DNA from: Bifidobacterium samirii
GTDB lineage: Bacteria > Actinomycetota > Actinomycetes > Actinomycetales > Bifidobacteriaceae
Length of the DNA stretch: 64,000 nt
Reading direction: 5' to 3'
Assembly: GCF_003952945.1 (NCBI RefSeq)
Contig: NZ_QXGK01000005.1
Location: 1 to 64,000, forward strand
A program made the position numbers and the translations under genes. Shown piece by piece: positions 25,746 through 35,084 of this stretch (positions within the stretch are counted from its first letter, which is position 1; each line of letters begins with the position of its first letter). The notes beneath the pieces are model-generated. The model was not told the DNA's origin, made no database searches, and saw nothing but the letters and a program-made list of their open reading frames with translations.

Positions 25746-27350
25746 ATGGACGAACGATTCATCGAACACCCGCTCGACGACGGGCGCATCGCGATCCACG
25801 ATCCGGCGATCGTCGAGGACCACGGCACGTACTACATCTTCGGCACGCACCGCCGCTGCGCACGCAGCACCGACCTGGTGCACTGGGAGCGCTTCGAGAA
25901 CAACCTCACCCGCGACCCGTACGGCGTGCTCGCCGGCATCTGGGAGGCGTGGCCCAAGCAGCCGGAGAACCCCGACCTGCTCGGCAACACCTGGGCTCCC
26001 GACGTGATCTGGAACCCCACGATGGGCAAGTGGTGCATGTATCTGTCGGTCAACGGCCACGAGTTCCGCTCCGTGATCGCGCTCCTGACCGCCGACCGGC
26101 TCGACGGCGACTGGACCTACGCGGGTCCCGTCGTCTACTCCGGATTCTCCCCCGAGAACGTGGAGCGCACCGACGTGCCGCGCGTGCTCGCCGACGCCCC
26201 GTCCGAGGCGCGCGACCTGACCCGGTACCGCTCCCTCAAGGACACGCGCATCAACGCGATCGACGCGGCCCCCATCCGCTGCGAGCACGGCGAGCTGTGG
26301 ATGAGCGTCGGATCATGGTTCGGCGGCATCTGGATGTTCCGTCTCGACCCCGCCACCGGACTGCGCGACTACACCGCCCGCTACCCGCTCGTGCACGACG
26401 CCTCCGACCCGTACTACGGCGTCAAGATCGCCGGCGGCTACTGGAACTCCGGCGAAGGCTCGTACTTCGTGCGCCGCGACGGCTGGTGGTACCTGTTCAT
26501 GGCGTACGGCTGGCTCGGACGCACCGGCGGCTACCAGATCCGCCTGTTCCGGTCGCGCCACCTGCTCGGCCCGTACGTCGACCAGAACGGCAACCCCGCC
26601 ATCGCCAACGGCGAGATCCCCGACAACCACGAGAAGGACACCGGCATCCGGCTCACCTCGTCGGTCATGTGGGAGGGCGGGCCGGACCGCGACGCCACGG
26701 TCGAAGTGTCGCAGGGCCACAACTCCGTGCTGACGCGCGGCGCCGACGGGCGGCTCTTCCTCGTCTACCACACGCGGTTCCTCGACCGTCCGCACGGCGC
26801 CGACGACGAGGACTACGAGACGCACATCCGCGAACTGCTGCCCACCGCCGACGGCTGGCTCGCCGCGGCGCCGTACGAGTACCGCGGCGCCGACGCCGTC
26901 CCGCCGCGCCTCGACGCCGCCGACCCGGCGGACGCCGGCGCCCATCCCGCGTCGCTGGCCGGCACGTACGACCTGGTGCGCCACGATCCGCACACGTTCT
27001 TCGACGGACGCCGCGACGACGACGGCTCATGGCACGGCGTGAACGTGCCGGAGCGCATCGAGCTGCACGCCGACGGACGCGTCACCTCCGGCGGCGTCGT
27101 CGACTTCTTCGACACGCCGGAAGCGAACCTGCCGCGCGCGACCGATGGACCGGTATCGCGCGGATCGTGGCGGCTGACCGGCGCGACGCCCGCCGGCGTG
27201 CGCTGCTGCGCATCCGACATGGAGATCGTCATCGACGGCGTCTCCCACACCGGTGTGTTCGCCGTCCTGCCGCGCGAGACCGACGGCTCGCCGACGCTGA
27301 CGTTCAGCGCCATCGGCGGCAACCGGGCCATCTGGGGCGCCAGAAGGTAA
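25746..27350 (+). CDS. Cytosolic endo-arabinanase-like GH43 paralogue
   Basis: 534 aa, clearly paralogous to the preceding gene along its whole length, including the C-terminal domain (TFSAIGGN end motif in both), but starting directly at the catalytic domain with no signal peptide. Triad conserved: Asp19 in IHDPAI, Asp173 in NAIDAA, Glu237 in SGEGSY. The position after the second Asp differs (NAIDAA versus NAIDPC), so specificity may have shifted. It starts 11 bp after the upstream stop with AAGG close to the ATG, so it is in the same transcript. It probably finishes digestion of oligosaccharides inside the cell. Confidence 0.86.
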   Translation: MDERFIEHPLDDGRIAIHDPAIVEDHGTYYIFGTHRRCARSTDLVHWERFENNLTRDPYGVLAGIWEAWPKQPENPDLLGNTWAPDVIWNPTMGKWCMYLSVNGHEFRSVIALLTADRLDGDWTYAGPVVYSGFSPENVERTDVPRVLADAPSEARDLTRYRSLKDTRINAIDAAPIRCEHGELWMSVGSWFGGIWMFRLDPATGLRDYTARYPLVHDASDPYYGVKIAGGYWNSGEGSYFVRRDGWWYLFMAYGWLGRTGGYQIRLFRSRHLLGPYVDQNGNPAIANGEIPDNHEKDTGIRLTSSVMWEGGPDRDATVEVSQGHNSVLTRGADGRLFLVYHTRFLDRPHGADDEDYETHIRELLPTADGWLAAAPYEYRGADAVPPRLDAADPADAGAHPASLAGTYDLVRHDPHTFFDGRRDDDGSWHGVNVPERIELHADGRVTSGGVVDFFDTPEANLPRATDGPVSRGSWRLTGATPAGVRCCASDMEIVIDGVSHTGVFAVLPRETDGSPTLTFSAIGGNRAIWGARR

Positions 27351-27381
27351 CCATCCCAGTCCCGACATCCGCTGTCCCCCT

Positions 27382-27497
27382 GTTTCGTGGATTGGTATGC
27401 GTCCCGACGACGTCATCGCATACCAATCCACGAAACGGCGGCACGAAACGTGGATTGGTATGCGGCGTCCCCATCGGGACGCATACCAATCCACGGA
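27382..27497. repeat. Tandem palindromes (cgtggattggtatgc family), two units
   Basis: Unit 1 has perfect 20-nt arms at 27382-27401 and 27417-27436. Unit 2 has 15-nt arms CGTGGATTGGTATGC (27449-27463) and its complement (27481-27495). The units recur with a period of about 65-67 bp between two convergent genes. The sequence is unrelated to the GCGACGC family but the layout is the same. Confidence 0.9.
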
Positions 27498-27506
27498 AAC
27501 GAACGA

Positions 27507-27540
27507 AAGCGGCCTCCTCCCGATCGGGAGGAGGCCGCTT
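27507..27540. terminator. Bidirectional terminator between GH43 pair and leuA
   Basis: A perfect 34-bp palindrome, AAGCGGCCTCCTCCCGA and its complement, flanked by AA and TT, between convergent genes. Confidence 0.88.
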
Positions 27541-27588
27541 GTCGTATCTCTTACGGCGGTGGCGCCGGACGCACCGCCGTCAGACGGT

Positions 27589-29496
27589 TCAGCGCTCGGA
27601 GCGGTTCACCGCGGAGATGATCGCCTTGAGCGAGCTGGTGATGATCGACGAGTCGATACCCACGCCCCAGATGATCTGGCTCTCCGCGTCCTCGCCGACC
27701 TGGCATTCGACGTAGGATGCCGCCATGGCGTCCGTGCCGACCGACATGGTGTGCTCCACGTAGTCGAGCACCGACACTTCGACGCCCAGATTGGAGATCG
27801 CGTTGATGAACGCGGCGATCGGGCCGTTGCCCATGCCGCTGACCTCGCGGATCTTCGGCTCGGCGCCGGCGGTCACGCCGCGGTCGAGCACGCGCGCCTT
27901 GAGCACGGTGTCGGAGCCGTCCTCGCCGGACGAGACGGACACCTTGAGGAGCTTGAGGCGGCCCCACTGCTCGAGCGTCGCGTCGTGCGTGTCGCCGACG
28001 ATGACGCCCGCGGCGGTCGCGCCGGTCTCCTCGACCGGCAGGTACTCGTCCTTGAACAGGCGCCAGATGTCCTCGTCCTTGACTTCCTTCTTGGTGTCGT
28101 CCGCGTACTTCTGCACGATGCGGTCGAACTCGATCTGCAGGCGCTTGGGCAGGTCGAGGTTGTGGTTCGTCTTGAGCAGGTACGCCATGCCGCCCTTGCC
28201 GGACTGCGAGTTGACGCGGATGATCGCCTCGTACGTCGAGCCGATGTCCTTCGGGTCGATCGGCAGGTACGGGACGAGCCACACGAAGCTGTCGAGGTCG
28301 GCGCCGGCGCGGTCGGCCGCGATCTGACGCGCCTCCAGGCCCTTCTTGATCGCGTCCTGATGCGAGCCGGAGAACGCGGTGAACACGAAGTTGCCCGCGT
28401 ACGGGTGACGCTCCGAGATCTTGATCTGGTTGCAGTACTCGACGGTCTTGCGGATCTCCGGCACGTTCGAGTAGTCGATCTGCGGGTCGATGCCCTGCGT
28501 GAGCAGGTTGAGGCCCAGCGTCACCAGGTCGACGTTGCCGGTGCGCTCGCCGTTGCCCAGCAGGCAGCCCTCGACGCGGTCGGCGCCGGCCAGCAGCGCC
28601 AGCTCGGTGGCGGCCACGCCCATGCCCTCGTCGTTGTGCGGGTGGAGCGACAGGACGACCGAGTCGCGGTCGTCGAGGTTGTTGGACACGTATTCGACCT
28701 GGTCGGCGAACACGTTCGGCGTGGTCATCTCGACCGTGGCCGGCAGGTTGACGATCATCTTGTGCTCCGGCGTCGGCTTGATGACGCCGATGACCGCGTT
28801 GCACACCTCGACCGCGTACTCGGGTTCGGTGCCGGTGAACGATTCGGGGCTGTACTCGTAGTACAGGTCGATGCCCTTGGCCTCGCCCTCCAGCTCCTTG
28901 CACAGCTTGGCGGCGTCGATGGCGAGCTGCTTGATCTCCTCGCGGTTCTTCTTGAACACGACTTCGCGCTGCAGCACGGACACCGAGTTGTAGAAGTGCA
29001 CGACGGCGCGCTTGGCGCCCTTGAGGCACTCGTAGGTCTTGCGGATCAGGTGCTCGCGGCACTGGGTGAGCACGGCGATGGTCACGTCGTCCGGGATCAG
29101 CTCACGCTCGATGAGCATGCGGATGAAGTCGTAGTCGGTCTCCGAGGCGGACGGGAAGCCGACCTCGATCTCCTTGAAGCCCATCGACACGAGCAGGTTC
29201 CAGAAGCGCAGCTTGCGCTCGGAGTCCATCGGGTTGACGAGCGCCTGGTTGCCGTCGCGCAGGTCGACGGAGCACCAGCGGGGCGCGCGCTGCAGGCGCT
29301 TGCCCGGCCACGTGCGGTCCGGGTAGTCGAACGGCACCTGCTGGCTGTAGGACGCGTACTTGTTGTAGGGCATGCGGCTCGGCTTCTGCGGGTCGCCGAT
29401 GAAGCGCGCCGGAGGCAGCAGCGGGTCGTTGTTCCCTCCGTTGGACGCCGCGGCCACCGCCGCCAGATCGAATACCGATGATTGATCCTGACCCAT
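27589..29496 (-). CDS. leuA: 2-isopropylmalate synthase
   Basis: First committed enzyme of leucine synthesis: condenses acetyl-CoA with 2-oxoisovalerate. 635 aa, the long two-domain form found in actinobacteria. The HMGL-like TIM barrel has VDLRDGNQAL (substrate and metal site) and the metal-binding HPHNDEGMG, with GNGERTGNVDL downstream. The C-terminal LeuA_dimer domain (about 510-620) includes GNGPIAAFINAI and confers leucine feedback. The start at 29496 has GGAGGAG just upstream. It is monocistronic, with a strong terminator downstream. No leucine leader peptide or T-box was recognised in the 200 bp upstream. Confidence 0.96.
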   Translation of the reverse strand: MGQDQSSVFDLAAVAAASNGGNNDPLLPPARFIGDPQKPSRMPYNKYASYSQQVPFDYPDRTWPGKRLQRAPRWCSVDLRDGNQALVNPMDSERKLRFWNLLVSMGFKEIEVGFPSASETDYDFIRMLIERELIPDDVTIAVLTQCREHLIRKTYECLKGAKRAVVHFYNSVSVLQREVVFKKNREEIKQLAIDAAKLCKELEGEAKGIDLYYEYSPESFTGTEPEYAVEVCNAVIGVIKPTPEHKMIVNLPATVEMTTPNVFADQVEYVSNNLDDRDSVVLSLHPHNDEGMGVAATELALLAGADRVEGCLLGNGERTGNVDLVTLGLNLLTQGIDPQIDYSNVPEIRKTVEYCNQIKISERHPYAGNFVFTAFSGSHQDAIKKGLEARQIAADRAGADLDSFVWLVPYLPIDPKDIGSTYEAIIRVNSQSGKGGMAYLLKTNHNLDLPKRLQIEFDRIVQKYADDTKKEVKDEDIWRLFKDEYLPVEETGATAAGVIVGDTHDATLEQWGRLKLLKVSVSSGEDGSDTVLKARVLDRGVTAGAEPKIREVSGMGNGPIAAFINAISNLGVEVSVLDYVEHTMSVGTDAMAASYVECQVGEDAESQIIWGVGIDSSIITSSLKAIISAVNRSER

Positions 29497-29700
29497 CACT
29501 CCTCCTTTTCCTTGGAATAGCCGCCGTCGCGCCGTGGGCCGATTCGTTCCCCGACGCCGGCGGATGCGTGCGCGTACGTCACATACGCAAAATTTCATTC
29601 TACCGACGTTCCGACCCGTAAACGCCGCCATTCCGCCATTCGGGACCCGCCGGCAGGTCGTCCGGTCGTCCGGTCGGCCGGGACCCGCCGGCCGCGTCCG

Positions 29701-30756
29701 TCAGTGGACGAGGAACACCATGACGATGATCATCGCGAAGCCGATCAGGTCGGTCGGCGCGAACACGGCGCCGGTGAACAGCACCGCGGTCACGGTCGCG
29801 GCGATCGGCTCGCTGGTGCCGAGCATCGTCGCGCGCATCGCGCCGACGCGCATCACGCCGGCCATGAACAGGCCGTACGCGCCGAACGTGCCGAACACGA
29901 CCGTGTACGTCATCAATGCGAAGCCGAACGCGTCGAATGCGGGCGCGCCGGACCACGGCCGTACGATCGGCAGCAGCACGAGACCGGAGATCAGGAACAT
30001 CAGGCCGCTGACGGTCATGTTGCCCCACTTGGCGATGAGCTTCGCCGGCAGGATCGACAGGAAGCCGGTCGCGGTCGCGTTGATCAGGCCCCAGAACAGG
30101 CCCATCATCGGCAGTTTCAGCGTGGTCAGGTCGCCGCCGGTGGCGATGAGCACCGTGCCGACGAACGCGAGCGCCACGCCCGCGGATTCGCGCCGGCCGG
30201 GCAGCCGGCGGTCGTGGATGCACACGTAGAGGAGCACGACGAGCAGGTTGAGGGTCTGCAGCACGGTCGCGGTGCCGGCGTTGGTCCAGTTGATCGACGA
30301 CAGGTAGGCGACCTGGCCGGCGAGGACGCAGCCGATCGCGCACAGCACGAACCACGGCCAGGAGCGGCGTTCGCGCACGGCTCCGGCGAGCTGGCGGGGC
30401 GAGCGCGTGCCGGCGACGAGGAGGAACAGCATGCCGGCGAACAGTTCGCGGATGCAGGCGATCCACATCGGCTGCGCGCCGTAGTGCTCCATGAGGATCT
30501 TCGACACGGTCGCGTTCGATCCCCACATGATGCCGCCCACCAGCACGAGGATCGCGCCGACGAGCACGTTGCGTGCGGACTGGTCGATGGCCGGCGAGAT
30601 GCGTCGGCGCCTGCCGCCGTCCGTGCGTCCCGTCGTCGCCGATGACGTCGCCGCCGTCGCCGCCGCGACCGGCTCCCCCGCCGGCGTCGACGTGACGACG
30701 TCGCCTTCGATCGTTGTGGTCTCCGTGGTCCCGCGTGCGCTCATCGCCGCATCCAC
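29701..30756 (-). CDS. EamA/DMT-family transporter
   Basis: 351 aa with a disordered Thr/Ala-rich N-terminus of about 60 residues, then about ten hydrophobic helices made of two EamA repeats (GGIMWGSNATVSKIL and GLFWGLINATATGFL open the repeats; LGTSEPIAATVTA is a typical EamA end). Drug/metabolite superfamily exporters carry amino acids, nucleosides or other small metabolites; the substrate cannot be assigned. The start is placed at GTG 30756 because GGAG lies 5 nt upstream; an ATG four codons later (30744) is the alternative. A good -10 (TACAAT, plus 30795-30800) lies upstream. Confidence 0.85.
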   Translation of the reverse strand: MDAAMSARGTTETTTIEGDVVTSTPAGEPVAAATAATSSATTGRTDGGRRRRISPAIDQSARNVLVGAILVLVGGIMWGSNATVSKILMEHYGAQPMWIACIRELFAGMLFLLVAGTRSPRQLAGAVRERRSWPWFVLCAIGCVLAGQVAYLSSINWTNAGTATVLQTLNLLVVLLYVCIHDRRLPGRRESAGVALAFVGTVLIATGGDLTTLKLPMMGLFWGLINATATGFLSILPAKLIAKWGNMTVSGLMFLISGLVLLPIVRPWSGAPAFDAFGFALMTYTVVFGTFGAYGLFMAGVMRVGAMRATMLGTSEPIAATVTAVLFTGAVFAPTDLIGFAMIIVMVFLVH

Positions 30757-30887
30757 CCTCTCTCCGTTCAGCTTCCGTGCCTATGCCGACGGCGATTGTA
30801 GCGTGGTGCGGGGTGCGACGCGCGGATGGCGGACGGACGTGTCGGCGACCGCCGGCGGGGGATGCCGACGGGCCGCTGCGGCAGCCG

Positions 30888-31256
30888 TCAGCGGATGGTG
30901 ACGATGTCGGCGCCGAACGGCCAGAGCGCGAGCTTGGCCATCTTGAACGACTGGATGCCGAACGGGATGCCGATGATCGTGATGCAGTTGGCGAAGCCGG
31001 CGAGCACGTAGCCGATCGCCATCCACACGCCGACGAACACGAGCCAGACGAGGTTGACGAGCGTCGAGCCGACGCCGCCGCGGTAGACGACGGTGCGCCC
31101 GAACGGGCTGAGGGTGAGTTCGGCCATCTTGAACGCCTGGAGGCCCAGCGGGATGCCGATGATCGACACGCACAGGACCAGTCCGACGATCGCCCAGCCG
31201 ACGGACAGGACGAGTCCGCCGAGGATCAGCCACAGGATATTGCCCAGAAGTCTCAT
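30888..31256 (-). CDS. YccF-domain inner membrane protein
   Basis: 122 aa. Contains two similar halves, each with a hydrophobic segment followed by an IIGIP(L/F)G...FKMA motif (IIGIPLGLQAFKMA and IIGIPFGIQSFKMA), characteristic of the YccF family (PF03733). Probably three or four membrane passes. Molecular function is unknown in the family. The start at 31256 is where homology begins; GGAG is only 2 nt from the ATG, so the initiation signal is poor and a longer N-terminus is possible. Confidence 0.8.
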   Translation of the reverse strand: MRLLGNILWLILGGLVLSVGWAIVGLVLCVSIIGIPLGLQAFKMAELTLSPFGRTVVYRGGVGSTLVNLVWLVFVGVWMAIGYVLAGFANCITIIGIPFGIQSFKMAKLALWPFGADIVTIR

Positions 31257-31361
31257 GGCTCCATCATGCCTCATGCCGCACGCCGGCGGACTCAGTGGTC
31301 CACCTGATTCTTCCCTGATTGCCGTGCTATCGTCCCTCCCCGCGTCGAGGCCCGCATACGA

Positions 31362-31401
31362 CGGATGCCGGTGCGGGAGCGTCGTCCCGCACCGGCATCC
31401 G
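31362..31401 (-). terminator. Terminator of the amino acid ABC operon
   Basis: Perfect 17-bp arms (CGGATGCCGGTGCGGGA and complement) with a 6-nt loop, 48 bp after the binding-protein stop. Confidence 0.85.
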
Positions 31402-31448
31402 GTCATCCGCGGCCGCGGATCATGCCGCGGTCATGCATGCGCGTCGGC

Positions 31449-32372
31449 TTACAGCTGGCCGCCCTCCACGACGATGTCGTCCGGGTCGACCTCGTCGCCG
31501 TAGACCGGCTTGAGGGTCTCCTCGAAGTCCTTGTGGAAGAACTGCTCGTCGGCGAGCTTGTCGATCTCGTCGTTGACGAAGTCGAGCAGCGTCGTGTTGC
31601 CCTTCTGCACGGCCGGCGCGATGGTGTCCTCGTCGCCGAGCTTGGTGATGCCGACGGTGAAGCCCTTGTTGGACTTGGCCCAGGCGAGCACCTCGGTGTT
31701 GTCGGTGGAGAACGCGTCGCCGCGGCCGTCGAGCAGCGCGTTGTACGCGTCGGCGTACTGGTCGTACTTCTGGAGCTTGACGTTCGGGTAGTTGTTCTCG
31801 AAGTAGGTTTCGGCGGTGGTGCCCTTGGCGATGATCAGGGTCTTGCCGTCGAGCTGGCTGACGTCGGTGATCGTCGCGTCGTCGGGCGAGACGACGCCGA
31901 GCGCGACCTTCATGTACGGCTTGGCGAAGTCGACCTTCTCCTTGCGTTCGTCGGTGACGGTGAAGTTGGCGAGCACCAGGTCGACCTTGTTGGAGGTGAG
32001 CACGTCGACGCGCGCCGACGGGTCGACGGACGTGTATTCGACCTTCACGCCCAGGTCCTTGGCGAGGCGTTCGGCGAAGTAGACGTCGTAGCCCTGGTAG
32101 TTGCCGTCCTTGTCGACGTAGCCGAACGGCGCCTTGTCGGAGAACACGGCGACCTTGATGGTGCCGGACTCCTTGATCTCGTCGAGGGTGCGCGCGGTCG
32201 CCGACGTGGCTGCGCCCGTGTTGCCGTTGGCGGTCGTGCCGGCGTCGCTCGGCGTCGCCGCGGACGGGCCGCAGGCGGCGATCGACGCGGCCATGATGAG
32301 CGCCGCGCCGGCGGCGAGCACGTTGCGGGCGGCCTTGACGAGGCCGGTTCGGGTGATGGTTGCGTTGGTCAT
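31449..32372 (-). CDS. Polar amino acid ABC transporter substrate-binding lipoprotein
   Basis: 307 aa SBP_bac_3 protein. Lipobox IAAC with Cys34, then an Ala/Thr linker and a binding domain with GTIKVAVFSDKAPFGYVDKDG and the family motif DLVLANFTVTDERKEKVDFAKPY. It binds a polar amino acid such as glutamate, glutamine or cystine; the ligand cannot be told. AGAGGA precedes the start. It is the last gene of the transporter cluster and is separated from the ATPase gene by 225 bp of GC-rich repetitive sequence, so it may also have its own promoter, consistent with a need for excess binding protein. Confidence 0.9.
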   Translation of the reverse strand: MTNATITRTGLVKAARNVLAAGAALIMAASIAACGPSAATPSDAGTTANGNTGAATSATARTLDEIKESGTIKVAVFSDKAPFGYVDKDGNYQGYDVYFAERLAKDLGVKVEYTSVDPSARVDVLTSNKVDLVLANFTVTDERKEKVDFAKPYMKVALGVVSPDDATITDVSQLDGKTLIIAKGTTAETYFENNYPNVKLQKYDQYADAYNALLDGRGDAFSTDNTEVLAWAKSNKGFTVGITKLGDEDTIAPAVQKGNTTLLDFVNDEIDKLADEQFFHKDFEETLKPVYGDEVDPDDIVVEGGQL

Positions 32373-32597
32373 GTCGATCCTCTCTTCCTGTAGTGGATAT
32401 GACCGTTGGATGGGGATGGGTACGTCTGTTTGGTGTGGGTATGGGCCGTCGGATACGGGTGCGTCCGGGCGCGGCGGCCGGGTATGGCGGGCCGCCCGTC
32501 CGATGCGGGTACGACGGGGTCGCGGCCGTTGCGACGAAGCGGCCGGTCGGACGCGCCGGGGCCGTCCTGCGCGTGGCGCGGGATCGGCGGCGTGCGC

Positions 32598-33500
32598 TCA
32601 GCGGTGACGGTCGAATTCGAACGTGTGCAGGAACCGCTGCGCGCGCTCGGTCTCGGGATGCGTGAAGAAGCGTTCCGCGTCGTCGGATTCCTCGACGATG
32701 CCGCCGTCCTCCAGCAGGATCACCTTGTCGGCGATGGCGCGGGCGAACTGCATCTCGTGCGTGACGATCATCATCGTCTGGCCCTGGTCGGCCAGTTCGA
32801 TCATCACGTCGAGCACCTCGCGCACCATCTCGGGGTCGAGCGCGGCGGTGACCTCGTCGAACAGCAGGACCTCCGGGTGGAGGATCAGCGCGCGGCAGAT
32901 CGCGACGCGCTGGCGCTGTCCGCCGGACAGCTCGTGCGGCCAGGCGTCCCTGCGGTCGGCCAGGCCGACGCGTTCCAGCAGGGCGAGCGCCTCCTGCTCG
33001 ACTTCGGCGCGGTCGCGCTTCTGCACGAGGATCGGCGACATCGTGATGTTGCCGAGCACGGTCCGGTTGGGGAACAGGTCGTAGCTCTGGAACACCATGC
33101 CGATGCGGGTGCGCAGTGCGGTGGAGCGCTTCGAGCGGCCGGCCTTCTCGGTGCCCGGGCGGCCGGTTTCGATGACCTGCCCGTTGATCGAGATCGTGCC
33201 GCCCTGGATGGGTTCGAGGCCGGCGACCGTGCGCAGCAGCGTCGACTTGCCGGAGCCGGACGGGCCGACGACGACGAGCACCTTGCCGTGCGGCAGCGTG
33301 AACGAGATGTCGTTGAGGACCGGGCGGTCGGCGTTCGCGTAGCGCTTCGTCAGGTGCGCGATCTCGAAGCCGGAGCATTCGACGGTACAGGAGGTGGCGG
33401 TCGCCTTGTCGCTTGCGGCGACGGCGGCGGTGGAACGCTGGGTCGAGCCGGTCGCGGCGGGTGCCGCGGTGCGGTCGACGATGGTGTTCTCGTCAGTCAT
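32598..33500 (-). CDS. Polar amino acid ABC transporter ATPase (GlnQ type)
   Basis: 300 aa. Walker A GPSGSGKST at 79-87, Q-loop VFQSYDLFP, signature LSGGQRQRV, Walker B VLLFDEVTAALDPE and H-loop IVTHEM are all present. The first 44 or so residues are an unusual Ala/Thr-rich extension ahead of the ABC fold. Family members energise uptake by the paired permeases. Its start overlaps the upstream permease gene by 8 bp, so translation is coupled. Confidence 0.93.
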   Translation of the reverse strand: MTDENTIVDRTAAPAATGSTQRSTAAVAASDKATATSCTVECSGFEIAHLTKRYANADRPVLNDISFTLPHGKVLVVVGPSGSGKSTLLRTVAGLEPIQGGTISINGQVIETGRPGTEKAGRSKRSTALRTRIGMVFQSYDLFPNRTVLGNITMSPILVQKRDRAEVEQEALALLERVGLADRRDAWPHELSGGQRQRVAICRALILHPEVLLFDEVTAALDPEMVREVLDVMIELADQGQTMMIVTHEMQFARAIADKVILLEDGGIVEESDDAERFFTHPETERAQRFLHTFEFDRHR

Positions 33501-34167
33501 GCGACCACCTCTTTTCGAGTCGGCGGGCCACGATGGACAGCGGCCAGCACACGATGAAGTACATGAGGAAGATCACGCCGTAGATCCACAGCGTGCCGTT
33601 GGGATAGTCGAATCGGTTCGCGTCGATGATCTGCTGGCCGACCTTGATGACCTCGACCACGCCGAGCAGCACAGCCAGGGAGGTCGTCTTGACGATGCGG
33701 GTCGCCAGGTTGACGGATGCGGGCAGCATGCGGCGCAGCGCCTGCGGCAGGATCACGCGGGTGAACGTCTGCCAGGGGGTGAAGCCGAGCACGTACGCGG
33801 ACTCGTACTGGGCGCGCGGGATCGATTCGAGCGCGCCGCGCACCAGGTCGCCGAGTTCGGCGCCGCCCCACAGGACGAACACGAGCACGCACGCGCCGGT
33901 CGCGTCGAGGTTGAGGTTCCACATGCGCGCGAACCCGTAGAACGCGATGAACAGGAGCGCCAGCTGCGGCATGATGCGGATGAAGTCGAGGTAGACGCGC
34001 ATCAGGAAGCGCACGACGCGGCTGCGCACCGTCATCAGCCAGCCGACGAGCAGGCCGACGGGCACGCTCAGCGCCACGGAGACGCCGGCGATCCACACCG
34101 TCACCCACAGGCCCTGCAGCAGGCGCGGAAAGACGCCCGGCTGGAGCAGGATCTCAGCGCCGCTCAT
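33493..34167 (-). CDS. Polar amino acid ABC transporter permease
   Basis: 224 aa HisM/GlnP-type permease with about five helices. The coupling region is ESAYVLGFTPWQTFTRVILPQAL. Overlaps the upstream permease by 14 bp and the ATPase by 8 bp, so the three genes form a tight unit. It should form a heterodimer with the next permease. Confidence 0.92.
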   Translation of the reverse strand: MSGAEILLQPGVFPRLLQGLWVTVWIAGVSVALSVPVGLLVGWLMTVRSRVVRFLMRVYLDFIRIMPQLALLFIAFYGFARMWNLNLDATGACVLVFVLWGGAELGDLVRGALESIPRAQYESAYVLGFTPWQTFTRVILPQALRRMLPASVNLATRIVKTTSLAVLLGVVEVIKVGQQIIDANRFDYPNGTLWIYGVIFLMYFIVCWPLSIVARRLEKRWSHD

Positions 34168-34813
34168 AGTCGAACCGCCTTTCGAGCCACGTGCCGGCCA
34201 ACGAGATCGGCAGCAGGATGATCAGATACGCGACGATCAGCAGGAACAGCGACTCGTACGTGCTGTAGTACATGCCGATCAGGTCCTTCGCCATGTACAT
34301 GACGTCGGCGAGCGCGATCGCGGACACGACCGACGACTCCTTGACCAGGAAGATCACGTTCGCGACGACGCCGGGGACGGCGGTGCCGACGGCCTGCGGC
34401 AGGACGACGCGCGTGAGCGTCTGCCAGCCGTTCAGGCCGAGCACGTACGCGGATTCGCGCTGCACGGCCGGGATCGTCTCGACGCCGGCGCGCATCGCCT
34501 CGGCCATGTACGACCCGCCCAGGAAGCCGAGGCCGACGATCGCGCAGGTCTGCGCGGACCAGACGACGCCCAGCTTGGGCAGGCCGAAGTACAGGAAGTA
34601 CAGCTGCACGAGCAGCGGCGTATTGCGGCTGATCTCGATGTACACGCGCGCCAGCTGGCGGGCGACGGGAATGCGCGCCGTCTCGATGCCGGCGCATACG
34701 AGGCCGACCGCGACGGCCAGCAGAATGCCGAACACGGAGATGAACAGCGTCATGATGGCGCCGTTGACGAAGAAGGGCGCGTACTGCGCGACGAACTGCC
34801 AGTCGAACTGCAT
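34154..34813 (-). CDS. Polar amino acid ABC transporter permease, first gene of operon
   Basis: 219 aa HisM/GlnP-type permease with the coupling motif ESAYVLGLNGWQTLTRVVLPQAV and the SRNTPLLVQLYFLYFGLP segment typical of the family. It opens the operon; about 270 bp of upstream sequence contains an AT-richer stretch (34900-35000) where the promoter probably lies, but no convincing -35/-10 pair was identified. Confidence 0.92.
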   Translation of the reverse strand: MQFDWQFVAQYAPFFVNGAIMTLFISVFGILLAVAVGLVCAGIETARIPVARQLARVYIEISRNTPLLVQLYFLYFGLPKLGVVWSAQTCAIVGLGFLGGSYMAEAMRAGVETIPAVQRESAYVLGLNGWQTLTRVVLPQAVGTAVPGVVANVIFLVKESSVVSAIALADVMYMAKDLIGMYYSTYESLFLLIVAYLIILLPISLAGTWLERRFDYERR

Positions 34814-35084
34814 GCGGCGGCCCTTCCTTCCCGGTCTTGTCCGTGTTCTCTCGATGGTTCCCTATCGCGCGCGGGCGGCCGAAAGCGGGCCGGGCGGCGC
34901 GTGAATGGTCCTATCGTAAAGGGTCGCCGATGGTTGGGGAAGCCTTCCTCTCACATTTCGCTATATGAAAAATGGATAGTCGGCTCCCGAAGCGCGGTCC
35001 GTGGCCGTGGACGGCCGGCGACGGACGTCGCGTCGCGGCCGGACGCGGGCCACGGAACGGCGTTCCGTCACGCCGACGGCATCA

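Noticed and set aside
29497-29700. Leucine-responsive leader or T-box upstream of leuA
   Set aside because: No run of Leu codons in a short open frame and no T-box sequence was found; only a normal ribosome binding site is visible.
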